This document shows, piece after piece, positions 1 to 8,744 of a DNA stretch of 64,000 nt; the first letter of the stretch is position 1, and every line of letters starts with the position of its first letter. Source of the stretch: Deltaproteobacteria bacterium (lineage in GTDB: Bacteria; Desulfobacterota; Syntrophobacteria; Syntrophobacterales; Syntrophobacteraceae). Below the pieces are notes generated by a model. The model was not told where the DNA came from. It did no database searches and saw only the letters and a program-made list of their open reading frames with translations. Both the position numbers and the translations under genes were made by a program. The DNA lies in the NCBI GenBank assembly GCA_012517315.1, contig JAAYVE010000024.1:1-64000 (forward strand). The letters are read 5' to 3'.

Positions 1-497
1 ACGAGCTCTCCCACCCGCAAACCCGTCGAATACAGGAACTCGAACATGGCCCAGTTGCGCCACCTTCTCCAGCTTGCGCTAGGCTCGTGACAGCCTTTTT
101 CCAGGGATTTCAAGAAGAAGAAGATTTCGTCGATGCCCAGAAAGGAAGGGAGCTTCACTCTCGTCTTGGGGTTTGGTATGGCCTCCGTGGGATCCGTTCG
201 CGTCAGGCCCTGTTCCCTGAGGTAACGGAACAAGGCGCGCAGGGCCGATAGCTTCCTCGACTGACTCGTCTTTTGCAGCCTCTTGTGGAGCCGGGCCAAG
301 TAGGCGCGAATCATGGCCGGGGAAATGTGTTCCACGAAGACCTGGTTCCCGTCCCCTATCTGAGTCGAGGCAAACCGGTGAAACTGGGCGAGGTCGCCCG
401 CATACGCTCGAACCGTCTCTCCACTGAGCCCCCGCTCGTGACGGAGATGACCTGCGAAACGGTCCATCGCCTTCTGAAGGCTCAAGGGATTGTCCAT
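1..497 (-). CDS. xerC: XerC/XerD-type tyrosine recombinase (C-terminal part outside window)
   Basis: Reading the minus strand from ATG at 497 gives about 165 residues without a stop to the window edge. The N-terminal part has the SAM-like core-binding domain of Xer recombinases (LSLQKAMDRFAGHLRHERGL, then GETVRAYAGDLAQF), and near the edge comes FEFLYSTGLRVGEL, the start of the catalytic domain around the first catalytic Arg. Known role of the family: resolving chromosome dimers at dif. The remaining catalytic His/Arg/Tyr residues lie beyond the window. Start chosen for fit to the family N-terminus; a purine-rich GAGGGGG lies about 12 bases upstream. XerC and XerD cannot be separated from this fragment. 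Confidence 0.88.
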   Translation of the reverse strand, partial: MDNPLSLQKAMDRFAGHLRHERGLSGETVRAYAGDLAQFHRFASTQIGDGNQVFVEHISPAMIRAYLARLHKRLQKTSQSRKLSALRALFRYLREQGLTRTDPTEAIPNPKTRVKLPSFLGIDEIFFFLKSLEKGCHEPSASWRRWRNWAMFEFLYSTGLRVGEL

Positions 498-972
498 CGC
501 TTGCTGCAGCCCCCTCTTTCCACAAAAATGGTTCTCCCGCCCGGCAACAAAAACGTGGCGGAAAAATTAGCTAACTAACACACAAGGGGAAAAAATCAAT
601 GGAAAATTCCCCTCGACGGGTATTCCGGGAGAAAATGACCAGGAAATCGCTTGACTTTCCCTGGGCATATGCCCTATTTTCAACGTTCGTGTTTTTCCCA
701 GGATTTCAAAAGTTTGAGTTCTCAGGTCGTGTGCGGTTGCCCCATATCCCCGTGCTCACCCTGGAATTCGGCAGGACTCGCCTGCAATCCGCTCACGCTT
801 TTCCTAAATCTGGATCGAGTCCTGATGCAAAGCCTCTGCAGGGGAGGCTCATGCCTTGCTCTGCCAGTCGGAGCTTCCCGGGCCTCTAATATCTCACTTG
901 GTGGGTTGTACCGTTCATGACGGCTAGACCGGTCTCTTGTGGGGACAATGCTCTTGGAGAAAGGATTTGCAT
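498..972. other. intergenic region between xerC and the EF-G-like gene
   Basis: About 475 bases between divergently transcribed genes. Short frames here look non-coding. The only candidate signal I see is a sigma70-like promoter at 651-680, listed separately. No structured RNA or tRNA recognised. Confidence 0.5.
651..680 (+). promoter_or_regulatory. possible sigma70 promoter for the EF-G-like gene
   Basis: TTGACT at 651-656 and TATTTT at 675-680 are separated by 18 bases. It faces the EF-G-like gene but lies about 290 bases before its start, so the assignment is weak. Confidence 0.3.
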
Positions 973-3051
973 ATGAAAGAGGATGTTGGAACCATTCGGA
1001 CTCTCGCCATCATTTCCCATGGCGGCGCAGGTAAGACCTCGCTCGCGGAAGCCATGCTGTTCTGCGCAGGTGTGACAACCCGTCTTGGAAAGGTGGATGA
1101 GGGAACCTCCGTCATGGACTACGAACCAGAAGAGGTGAAGCGGAAAGCCACCATCAGCAGTGCATTCAACACCCTCAACTGGAAAAAACACCAGGTCAAC
1201 ATCATCGACACCCCTGGCGACTTCAATTTCATCGCGGAAACGAAGACATCCATGCAGGGCGCTGATGGGGTGATCATCTTGGCGGATGCGGTGGACGGAA
1301 TTCGCGTGCAGACGGAAAAGGTCTGGGAGTTTGCCAGTGAGTTTGGCCAGCCGCGGATGGTCTTCGTGAGCAAGATGGACCGTGAACGTGCGGATTTTGA
1401 AAAGACCGTGGAAACGGTCCAGAACAACTTCGGCAAGCAATGCGTCCCCCTCCTGATCCCCATCGGCTCAGCCGAGAATTTCAGGGGAGTGGCCGACATC
1501 CTGGCGGGGAAGGCCTATGTCTACGAAAAAGGGGACAGCGGTGAATTCGAAGTCCGGGAGTTGCCTGCCGATCTTACTGAACGGGCGGCCCGCTACCGGG
1601 AAGAGATCGTGGAGCGCGTGGCGGAGTCCGACGACGAGCTCCTGGAAAAATACCTGGAGTCGGGTGAACTGGAGCCTGCCGAAGTGAAGGCCGGCCTGCG
1701 CACTGCCGTGAGGACCGGGAAGCTGGTTCCCGTCGCCTGTGGCTCGGGGGTTCTGAACGTGGGGATCCAGCTGCTCCTGGATCTCGTGGTGGAGTGCATG
1801 CCTTCCCCCCTGGACCGGGGGCCCTTGAAAGGGGTACTCCCCGGGAGCGGACAGGAAGTCCTCAGGGAACCCAATCCCTCCGGACCGTTCAGCGGTTTGG
1901 TCATCAAGACCATCAGCGATCCCTATGCTGGCCGTCTTTCCGTGCTTCGCATCTTTTCCGGCGGCCTGAGTTCCGATTCCACTGTCTACAACAGCAGCAA
2001 GGAGGCCAGGGAGCGATTCGGACAGCTGCTCCGACTGAAGGGGAAGAACCAGGAGCCCCTGGAGAGCGCCGGTCCCGGGGAAATCGTTGCAGTGGCCAAG
2101 CTCAAGGAAACGACCACGCTGGATACCCTGTGCACTGAAAAGGAACCCGTTCTCTTCCCGCCCATCGAACTTCCCCCCGCCATCTACTCTCTCTCCGTTG
2201 AGCCAAAGAGCAAGGGGGACGAAGAGAAGATCTTCTCATCCCTGTCGCGCCTCATGGAGGAAGACCTTACCCTCAAGCTGGAACGCAACGAGGAAACCAA
2301 GGAGATGATCCTCTCGGGAATGGGTGAAATCCACATCGAGGCGACGGTCGACAAGTTGAAACGGAAATTCGGCGTCGAGGTGAATCTGAAGCTTCCCAAG
2401 GTGTCTTACAAGGAGACCATCAAGGGAAAGGCCCGGGTACAGGGGAAGTACAAGAAACAGTCCGGCGGTCGGGGCCAGTACGGGGACTGTTGGATCGAGA
2501 TGGAGCCGCTGCCGAGGGGGGAGGGTTTCGTCTTCCAGGACAAGATCGTGGGCGGTGTTATCCCGAAACAGTACATCCCCGCTGTGGAGAAGGGGATCGT
2601 CGAGGCGTCCCTGGAAGGCGCTCTGGCCGGATATCCAGTCGTGGATTTCAAGGTGGATCTCGTGGACGGCTCTTTCCACCCGGTGGATTCCTCGGAGATG
2701 GCTTTCAAAATTGCAGGTTCCATGGCCTTCAAGAAGGCGGTGCTTGAGGCGAAGCCCACTTTGCTGGAGCCCATCATGACCATGGAAATCATTGTACCCG
2801 ACGACTGTATGGGAGACATCATCGGAGATCTCAACTCCCGCCGTGGGAGGGTTCTCGGCATGGAAACAAAGGGCAAGAAGCAGATTGTCAAGGCCAACGT
2901 GCCCCTGGCGGAGGTACTCAAATACGCCCCCGACCTCCGGTCCATGACTGCGGGAAGAGGGATGTTCACCATGAAGTTTTCCCATTATGAAGAGGTGCCC
3001 GCCCAGGGTCAGGAGAAGATCATCGAGGCCTCCAAAGAAGAGGAAAAATAG
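973..3051 (+). CDS. elongation factor G-like GTPase (EF-G paralogue)
   Basis: 692 residues. The P-loop reads SHGGAGKTSL in place of the AHIDAGKTT form of canonical EF-G, which is typical of the EF-G-2/EF-G-like branch. Switch II is DTPGDFNF and the base-recognition motif is VSKMD. Domains II to V follow, including the domain IV/V segment around GGRGQYGDC. The ATG at 973 is preferred over one at 937 because GGAGAAAGG stands just before it and translation from it begins directly with the GTPase domain. No ribosomal-protein operon surrounds it, supporting a paralogue rather than the main translocase. What this branch does in this organism is not shown by the sequence. Confidence 0.9.
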   Translation: MKEDVGTIRTLAIISHGGAGKTSLAEAMLFCAGVTTRLGKVDEGTSVMDYEPEEVKRKATISSAFNTLNWKKHQVNIIDTPGDFNFIAETKTSMQGADGVIILADAVDGIRVQTEKVWEFASEFGQPRMVFVSKMDRERADFEKTVETVQNNFGKQCVPLLIPIGSAENFRGVADILAGKAYVYEKGDSGEFEVRELPADLTERAARYREEIVERVAESDDELLEKYLESGELEPAEVKAGLRTAVRTGKLVPVACGSGVLNVGIQLLLDLVVECMPSPLDRGPLKGVLPGSGQEVLREPNPSGPFSGLVIKTISDPYAGRLSVLRIFSGGLSSDSTVYNSSKEARERFGQLLRLKGKNQEPLESAGPGEIVAVAKLKETTTLDTLCTEKEPVLFPPIELPPAIYSLSVEPKSKGDEEKIFSSLSRLMEEDLTLKLERNEETKEMILSGMGEIHIEATVDKLKRKFGVEVNLKLPKVSYKETIKGKARVQGKYKKQSGGRGQYGDCWIEMEPLPRGEGFVFQDKIVGGVIPKQYIPAVEKGIVEASLEGALAGYPVVDFKVDLVDGSFHPVDSSEMAFKIAGSMAFKKAVLEAKPTLLEPIMTMEIIVPDDCMGDIIGDLNSRRGRVLGMETKGKKQIVKANVPLAEVLKYAPDLRSMTAGRGMFTMKFSHYEEVPAQGQEKIIEASKEEEK

Positions 3052-3150
3052 CGACTTTCTGTTTCCTCTGACGAAGACAAGACCTCATGCTGTGCTGTGA
3101 TGTGTTTCCATATCGTCTTCTTCGGCTGGGGACGAGCAACGATTTCAGAG

Positions 3151-3174
3151 AAAGGGGGGGCTTGCCCCCCCTTT
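3151..3174. terminator. perfect G/C hairpin downstream of the EF-G-like gene
   Basis: AAAGGGGGGG, loop CTTG, CCCCCCCTTT: a perfect 10-bp stem with a 4-base loop, 100 bases after the stop codon at 3051. There is no long T run after it, so termination is plausible but not certain. Confidence 0.45.
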
Positions 3175-3319
3175 CCATTGGTGCTTGTTTTAGAGATGGG
3201 TGGGTGGGGCCGATTTAATTGTCTACAGGAGAAGGTGGAGACAGGGGCAGCCTCTTTGAGTCTGGCAGTTTCTTCTCCTGAACGTGACCACCAGAAAGGT
3301 TTCCCTGACCGAAACGAAG

Positions 3320-4471
3320 ATGGAACAAGCCCAAAGTTCAAGACTCGGCTACACAGGAGTGATCGATCAGGTGCGCCTGCTCGATCTCGTACAACTGTCC
3401 TGCCTCTCGAGGATGAGTCTCAACGTTGTGGTGGAGTCCAGCCACGGGGAGGGTTTGATCACCGTAGATTCAGGTGCGGTGGTGCACGCCCAAACCAGGG
3501 AACTGGAGGGAGAGGGGGCCTTCTGTGAACTGCTCACCTGGGATTCCGGCCGTTTCCAGACGGGACCTCTCCCGCCTGAAAGACCGGCGTCCATCAGCCG
3601 GTCCTGGGAGTATCTCCTCATTGAGGCGATCCGCTACGGGAACGAAAAAGGGAACTCCGGGAGCGCGTTGGAGAGGAGGACCTCCGGCAATGCCTCAGGA
3701 GGCTTCTCCGGGCTTATCGCATCGATTCCCCTGACGGACCTGGTGCAGCTCGCCTGCATGACCCGTATGGACCGCGTCTTCCGTTTGGAATCGCCCACCA
3801 CTACAGGCATGGTCTACGTCCGATCCGGTCAGATCTTCCACGCTGTGGCGGAAGACCTGGCAGGGGAGGAAGCCTTCTGCCACTTGCTGAAGGCTCCCGG
3901 TGGGCGTTTCGAGTCGTCGCCTCTCAGAGAGGAAGTGGAAACCACCATTGTAAAGCCTTGGGAATACCTGCTCATTGATGCCATGCGCTTCCTGGATGAG
4001 CAGTCGGGGATTCCCGATGAGGAAGAGGAAACGGGAGAAGGGCAAGAGCAGGAGGAGGGGAAACAGGAAAACTTTATCCAGAAGCTTCAGAGGCTGAAAG
4101 TCTCCGAGAAGATCCGGCTGGCCATGACGGGAGACAAGGAGGCGAGGGTCCTGCTCATCCGAGACAGCAACCGGATGGTTCAAATCGCCATCATCAACAA
4201 TCCCCGCATCACCGAGGGTGAGGTCACTTCCATCGCCTACTCCCGCAACGTGGACGAGGAGGTGCTGAGGAGGATCGCCAACAACCGGGAATGGATCAAG
4301 CTTTACCAGGTCCGCTCGGCTTTGGCGAAGAATCCCAAGACGCCTCTTGCTATTTCTATTAAGATGGTACAAACACTGCCGCCCAACGATCTGAAAGAAC
4401 TGTCCAGGAGCAAGTCCGTTCCGGCGGCAGTGGCCAATGCGGCCAGGCGGCTCATGGCTCAGAAGAGGTGA
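3320..4471 (+). CDS. DUF4388 (PATAN-like) protein with two copies of the domain and a C-terminal helical repeat region
   Basis: 383 residues from ATG 3320; an in-frame GTG at 3284 would add 12. Two DUF4388 repeats are visible, roughly residues 10-110 and 135-240. Each has a DLVQLSCLSRM or DLVQLACMTRM motif, a GLITVDSGAVVHA or GMVYVRSGQIFHA strand, then EGAFCELL or EEAFCHLL and a GRFQ/GRFE turn. An acidic linker (EEEETGEGQEQEEG) leads to a C-terminal segment rich in short helices (MTGDKEARVLLIRDSNRMV, ISIKMVQTLPPNDLKELSRS), of a kind common in Desulfobacterota. The family is linked to signalling and gliding or motility control; the partner is unknown. It ends two bases before mogA. Confidence 0.8.
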   Translation: MEQAQSSRLGYTGVIDQVRLLDLVQLSCLSRMSLNVVVESSHGEGLITVDSGAVVHAQTRELEGEGAFCELLTWDSGRFQTGPLPPERPASISRSWEYLLIEAIRYGNEKGNSGSALERRTSGNASGGFSGLIASIPLTDLVQLACMTRMDRVFRLESPTTTGMVYVRSGQIFHAVAEDLAGEEAFCHLLKAPGGRFESSPLREEVETTIVKPWEYLLIDAMRFLDEQSGIPDEEEETGEGQEQEEGKQENFIQKLQRLKVSEKIRLAMTGDKEARVLLIRDSNRMVQIAIINNPRITEGEVTSIAYSRNVDEEVLRRIANNREWIKLYQVRSALAKNPKTPLAISIKMVQTLPPNDLKELSRSKSVPAAVANAARRLMAQKR

Positions 4472-4473
4472 GA

Positions 4474-5013
4474 ATGAAGGAGGCCGAAGGCTCGAGGGAT
4501 ACAGGGGCTGTCAACTGTCTCAGCAGGACCGCCGCCGTGATCACCGTGAGCGACCGCGGCGCGAGGGGGGACAGGGAGGACGTTTCAGGAAAGCTGCTTT
4601 GCGAATGTCTCACCGCAGAAGGTTACAGCGTGGAACATTACGGCGTGGTTCCCGATGAGGGGGAAGCAATCGCCCGGATCCTTCGCCATCTCGCCGACGA
4701 TAGGAAGACAGCCCTCATCCTCACAACCGGCGGAACCGGGGTTGCTCCACGGGACGTGACGCCGGAGGCTACCCTCTCGGTGGTGGAACGGGTCGTGCCC
4801 GGAATGGCTGAGGCTATGCGGCAGGCAAGCTTGGCCAAGACACCCCATGCCATGATTTCCCGCGGAGTGGCTGGGATTCGAGGCCGATCCCTCATCGTAA
4901 ACCTGCCTGGAAGTCCCCGGGGAGCGGTTGAGAATCTCCAAGTGATCCTTCCCGCACTGCTCCATGCCCTGAAGAAAATACAGGGGGACCCCTCCGACTG
5001 TGCGGAGGTCTGA
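4474..5013 (+). CDS. mogA: MogA/MoaB molybdopterin adenylyltransferase
   Basis: 179 residues. Characteristic motifs: VITVSDRGARGDREDVSG near the N-terminus, LTTGGTGVAPRDVTPEAT for the molybdopterin-binding loop, and VNLPGSPRGAVENL near the C-terminus. Known reaction: MgATP-dependent adenylylation of molybdopterin before metal insertion. ATG 4474 follows GAGGTG; a GTG at 4468 overlapping the upstream stop is the alternative. It probably serves the Mo/W enzymes of the cell, such as the formate dehydrogenase at 17 kb. Confidence 0.9.
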   Translation: MKEAEGSRDTGAVNCLSRTAAVITVSDRGARGDREDVSGKLLCECLTAEGYSVEHYGVVPDEGEAIARILRHLADDRKTALILTTGGTGVAPRDVTPEATLSVVERVVPGMAEAMRQASLAKTPHAMISRGVAGIRGRSLIVNLPGSPRGAVENLQVILPALLHALKKIQGDPSDCAEV

Positions 5014-5043
5014 TCCCCCTTGCCCCGCCACCCGCGTGCCGGC

Positions 5044-5433
5044 TCATTCCTCCGTCGCAACGATTTGTGCCCGCTTTTCCGAGTATTTTTCCCTGATCTG
5101 CTCTTTTTTCTGGGAATATTCCAGGGTGATGGCCTCCTTCGACTCGTCAAAGCGCATCACCTTCTCCTCGGCTTCTTTCGCTTCCTTCAGTTGCCGCTGT
5201 ACGGCGGGGGCATTCTGCCAGTCGCCCTCATCCCGGGCATAGAGCGAGTAGACGCTGGTTCCCAGTTCCTTCAGTGCCTTTTCCAGGGCCTTCTGTGCTC
5301 CGCATTTCCTCCAGCTGTGAAGGCGTATCTTGAAAAACCGCAGAAACCAATGGTAAGTAGTCATGCCATACTGGAGGAGGAAATAAACGGTCTTCAAGAG
5401 CAACCCCCGGGCCATGTTGAGAATCCCTGTCAT
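5044..5433 (-). CDS. hypothetical protein with hydrophobic N-terminus and coiled coil
   Basis: 129 residues from ATG 5433, which follows GGAGTGGAGAAG. Residues 1-30 are hydrophobic or amphipathic (GLLLKTVYFLLQYG) with a basic patch after them. Residues 70-129 are highly charged and predicted helical (QLKEAKEAEEKVMRFDESKE). No enzyme motif recognised. It is the last gene of the four-gene minus-strand operon with the Mut7-C protein, lipoprotein and TPR gene, 28 bases after the Mut7-C stop. Function unknown; membrane association is inferred. Confidence 0.65.
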   Translation of the reverse strand: MTGILNMARGLLLKTVYFLLQYGMTTYHWFLRFFKIRLHSWRKCGAQKALEKALKELGTSVYSLYARDEGDWQNAPAVQRQLKEAKEAEEKVMRFDESKEAITLEYSQKKEQIREKYSEKRAQIVATEE

Positions 5434-5461
5434 CTTCTCCACTCCCCTTTTTTGCGTGATC

Positions 5462-5932
5462 TCAAAACGTCCATCCCAGCTCTCGTCGGATTCGCTCCTT
5501 GATGCGCCCGGGATGACTCCCCAACCAATAAATTTTGCCACAGCCGGGACATTGGTGAAAGAGGGCGTGTGTCTGGTAGATGAAATCCGGGACTGCCCCT
5601 CGAGCCTCTTCCTTGGGTATCTGTCGCAGTTCCCCGTTGCATTGGATGCAACGTTCCAGGGGTGCGGCTTCCTCCCGGCCGATTCCACAAAAGCGGACGA
5701 GTTCCCGCAATTGTTCCATGGGATCGTTGGGCGTCAGCTGAACCAATGGCCATTGTGATCCCCACCGCCGGTTGCGTGTGACGACGATGAAACCCTCCCG
5801 CCCCCACTCTGCAATCTGAACGATGCTGAATATGCGATTGCAGCGTGCGTCGAATCCCAGGATGCGGAGCCACTTGGCGAGTTTCCCAAGCATGCTGTCC
5901 ACGATGAAACGCCTGGCCATGCTCCCCTTCAT
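5462..5932 (-). CDS. Mut7-C RNAse domain protein (former DUF82)
   Basis: 156 residues. The N-terminal half has the PIN-like Mut7-C signature: FIVDSMLGKLAKWLRILGFD, where the Asp is the first acidic residue, then FIVVTRNRRW. The C-terminal half carries a zinc ribbon, CIQCNGEL with HQCPGCGKIYW (two CxxC pairs). Family members are proposed nucleases; substrate unknown. The start codon overlaps the stop of the upstream lipoprotein gene by four bases (ATGA), indicating translational coupling. Confidence 0.85.
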   Translation of the reverse strand: MKGSMARRFIVDSMLGKLAKWLRILGFDARCNRIFSIVQIAEWGREGFIVVTRNRRWGSQWPLVQLTPNDPMEQLRELVRFCGIGREEAAPLERCIQCNGELRQIPKEEARGAVPDFIYQTHALFHQCPGCGKIYWLGSHPGRIKERIRRELGWTF

Positions 5933-6711
5933 AGAGATCCGTCGAGGTTCACGAGACGGGTTCCCTCGGGTATGGACAGCTGAAAAGCCGAGTCGGGGGT
6001 GACTTCCGCGGGAACAAGCTGGTCGATCTTCACCTGTAGTCGCCAGTCTCCGGAGAGAAAGGTGATCCTCCCAGGAAGACTGGCCGGGTCCAGGCTCACG
6101 GGGGGGTCATAAACCACCGAGTAGAAGTGGTCTCCCTGCCGCACCGTCACCTTTTCCATAGAAACGAAGCCTGGTGTGAATGTCCACGCATAAACCGTGT
6201 CTTCCCCCGGCCTTCCGGATACAAGGACCCAGTCCGATTCCATGGGAAGGGGCTGCAGACCTTGCAGTTGATCCGAGGACAAGACCGCAATGAGGCTTCG
6301 TGTGAAAGCCTCGGGGGGAATCGCGGCCCCAAGAAAATAATCGATCAGTTCCTGCCCCGTAGGCGCTCTGTAGACCACCTGTTCACTTGGAATCCAGAGG
6401 CTCGAGTCGACCGGGCTCAAGGCGAGCACCCCGACACTTTGGCCCAACTTATAGGCTTCGAATCGCAAACGGTCGGGGAGGGCTGCGACGATCACGGCCT
6501 GTATGCTGAAATTCTTCTTGGGACTCTCTCCCCTCACTGTCATCCGGGCCTGATAACCCTGCCAAGATTCGCTTCGTGTTCGAAGTTTTTCCAGCGCCTC
6601 CTGCAGGGGGGTCGTCTCCGGAAACCCGGCGACCGGCGGCTTGGGGCCGCATCCTGCACCAAAGAGGATCAGGACGAAAAACATACTGAGATGAACGGCC
6701 AACCGTTTCAT
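5929..6711 (-). CDS. LolB/LolA-like outer-membrane lipoprotein
   Basis: 260 residues with a lipoprotein signal peptide; the lipobox is FGAGC, so Cys21 should be lipidated. The mature part resembles LolA/LolB-like or DUF4292 folds: SWQGYQARMTVRGE followed by LPDRLRFEAYKLGQSVGVL. It overlaps the Mut7-C start downstream and the TPR stop upstream by four bases each. This suggests a coupled operon, possibly in envelope lipoprotein handling. True LolB function is not established by sequence alone. Confidence 0.7.
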   Translation of the reverse strand: MKRLAVHLSMFFVLILFGAGCGPKPPVAGFPETTPLQEALEKLRTRSESWQGYQARMTVRGESPKKNFSIQAVIVAALPDRLRFEAYKLGQSVGVLALSPVDSSLWIPSEQVVYRAPTGQELIDYFLGAAIPPEAFTRSLIAVLSSDQLQGLQPLPMESDWVLVSGRPGEDTVYAWTFTPGFVSMEKVTVRQGDHFYSVVYDPPVSLDPASLPGRITFLSGDWRLQVKIDQLVPAEVTPDSAFQLSIPEGTRLVNLDGSL

Positions 6712-8420
6712 GGGGTGGGTTTGAGCTTCTCCCTGATTTTTTCGGGTTCCGGATGCTGCAGATCCAAAGCCCTCTGATAAGCCTCCAGCGCCTTTTCTCT
6801 CTTGCCGAGGCTCATGTAGATGTCCCCTAGATGTTCCTGGATCACAGGATCCTGGGGGACCATCCGGATAGCCTCCTGGATGATCTCCAGTGCTTTGCGG
6901 GGCTGGCCCATCTTGAAGTAGACCCAGGCCAGGCTGTCCATGATGTATCCGTCTTCGGGTTCCAGCTCCAATGCCCTCTTGATGAGTTGCCTCGCTTTTT
7001 GAAGCTGGGTTCCCATTTCCGCGTAGGTGTATCCGATGTAATTGAGGGCGTTGGCGTTCTTGGGGGAGATTTCCAACACCTTCTCCATGATGTCGATGGC
7101 TTCATCTTTCCGGTTCATCTTGTCCAGAAGGACCCCTTTTCGAAACAACAGGTCCGGGTCGGCGGGAGCCTTCTCCAGCCCTTTCTCAACGGCCGCCGTC
7201 GCCTCCGGGTAGCGCTTTTCCTCCTCGAGGATCACCCCCAGATAAAGGTACAGCTCCGGTGCATCAGGCAAATTGGTGATAGCCCCCTGAATCACCTCGA
7301 TGGCACTGCGGGTGTCTTTCAACTTCACATAAGCCATGGCTAGGCGGATCTGAGCGGTGATCCACAAAGGGCTGTTGCGGGAGATCTGCCGGTAGGTGGA
7401 CACAGCCTGTTCCAAAGTTCCCTTCTCCTCGTGGGTGGTGCCCAGGTAGAAGAGAGCCTGGTCGAACTGGGGGTCGTCCTTGAGCAATTGGGTGAAATCC
7501 TGAATGGCCGCATCGTACTTTTTCTGCTGAAGGTGGATGATGCCGATCTTGAGGCGACTTTCGGGATCTTTTTGATTGATTGCCACCAATTCACCGAACT
7601 GAGTCAGTGCATTGTCGGCCTTCCCCTCCCTCATGTAAAGATTTCCCAGGCGCGTGTGCGCTTGGACGCTTCCTGGATTGAAGGATAGAATCCGAAGATA
7701 AACCTTTTCGGCGTCCCGCATCCTGTTCGTCACCTCGTAGATGTAAGCGAGATCCAGGAGAGCGTTTTCGAAGAGCGGGTCCACTGCGAGGACTTCCCGA
7801 TACATGGATTCCGCCTGGTGGTAGAATTTCATGTCCAGGAAAATGCGGGCCTTGTAATAGGGTACCATGGGGTTGTCGGGGAGCAGTCGCTTCAGCTTCT
7901 CGAAAGTCTCCATAGCCTCGGAAAACCGCCCCTGTTGGGCGTAAAGCGCCCCCAGGAGGAGGTAGGCGTCTTCCCCTTCGGGCCTCATGGCGATGACTTT
8001 CCGGTACGATTCGATGGCCTTTCCCATCTGTCCCGTTGCCGCGTACAACTGGCCGAGAAGCATGTGGGCGGGCAAATAGGCCGGGTCCAGCGCCACCGCT
8101 TCCTCACATAGCTTCAGGGCCGAGTCCACCTTGCTCTGCCTTATATGAACGGCGGCCAGTTCCGTAAGAAGCATGGGGGAGTAAGGGTCTTTCTTGATGG
8201 CCCGTTGATAGGATTCGGCCGCTTTTTCCAGTTGATTTTCCCTCAACTGGGTCTGGGCGGAGAGATATTCGAAATAAACGTCCGCCTGTGGAAGGGAATG
8301 AACGGTGGGTGCGGTGAAGAGTGCCGAGGTGTAGGTCTTTTGCTGAAAGCCCTTCTGGCTGCAACCCATGAGTACCATACAGGTACCAAAGAAGGAGAAC
8401 AAAACCCGGATGAAAGACAT
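6708..8420 (-). CDS. TPR-repeat lipoprotein
   Basis: 570 residues beginning with a signal peptide and lipobox (VLMGCSQ), then TPR repeats from about residue 45 to the end (for example AYLLLGALYAQQGRFSEAME, NALNYIGYTYAEMG, IQEHLGDIYMSLGKREKALE). There is no catalytic motif, so a scaffold role at the outer membrane or periplasm is inferred. It is the first gene of the operon that continues with the LolB-like lipoprotein, with a four-base overlap at its stop. Confidence 0.85.
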   Translation of the reverse strand: MSFIRVLFSFFGTCMVLMGCSQKGFQQKTYTSALFTAPTVHSLPQADVYFEYLSAQTQLRENQLEKAAESYQRAIKKDPYSPMLLTELAAVHIRQSKVDSALKLCEEAVALDPAYLPAHMLLGQLYAATGQMGKAIESYRKVIAMRPEGEDAYLLLGALYAQQGRFSEAMETFEKLKRLLPDNPMVPYYKARIFLDMKFYHQAESMYREVLAVDPLFENALLDLAYIYEVTNRMRDAEKVYLRILSFNPGSVQAHTRLGNLYMREGKADNALTQFGELVAINQKDPESRLKIGIIHLQQKKYDAAIQDFTQLLKDDPQFDQALFYLGTTHEEKGTLEQAVSTYRQISRNSPLWITAQIRLAMAYVKLKDTRSAIEVIQGAITNLPDAPELYLYLGVILEEEKRYPEATAAVEKGLEKAPADPDLLFRKGVLLDKMNRKDEAIDIMEKVLEISPKNANALNYIGYTYAEMGTQLQKARQLIKRALELEPEDGYIMDSLAWVYFKMGQPRKALEIIQEAIRMVPQDPVIQEHLGDIYMSLGKREKALEAYQRALDLQHPEPEKIREKLKPTP

Positions 8421-8744
8421 ACAGATTCCTGTATTGGTCAGAAAAATCTAATAAAAAACAATGGAATATGACTCGCCTTGACTAACACATTTGATATGGT
8501 GAGTCAACGACTTCACTCCAAAAGAGTCGGTTGCGACCAAATGGATCCCCCTTGACCTTCGGTGGGGGGCGTGACATTTAGACGTTGGGGTGACTCCGGG
8601 GGAAGGTGCTTTGTTATGAAGCACTCCGACAGTGCGCGGAGATAAGCCCCTGCGGACAGATCCTTGCCTTTCCGGAGGTGGATTCTGCCGGGCGCACTTT
8701 GAAGGAGCAACGTTCAAAAACGTCTGAGAATTGAGGACAGACTC
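8421..8744. other. divergent intergenic region with several strong stem-loops
   Basis: 324 bases between the TPR gene (minus) and the Memo gene (plus). It holds nested hairpins: CCCCC/GGGGG near 8550-8566, GGTGCTTtgttatGAAGCACT near 8607-8627, and a long stem AGTGCGC/GCGCACT near 8631-8702 enclosing CAGATCC/GGATTCTG. Short frames across it look non-coding. It may be a structured leader of the Memo gene or an independent small RNA; I recognise no known riboswitch class. Confidence 0.4.

Noticed and set aside
79-525. 148-codon minus-strand frame at the left end
   Set aside because: A different minus-strand frame there encodes clear XerC motifs.
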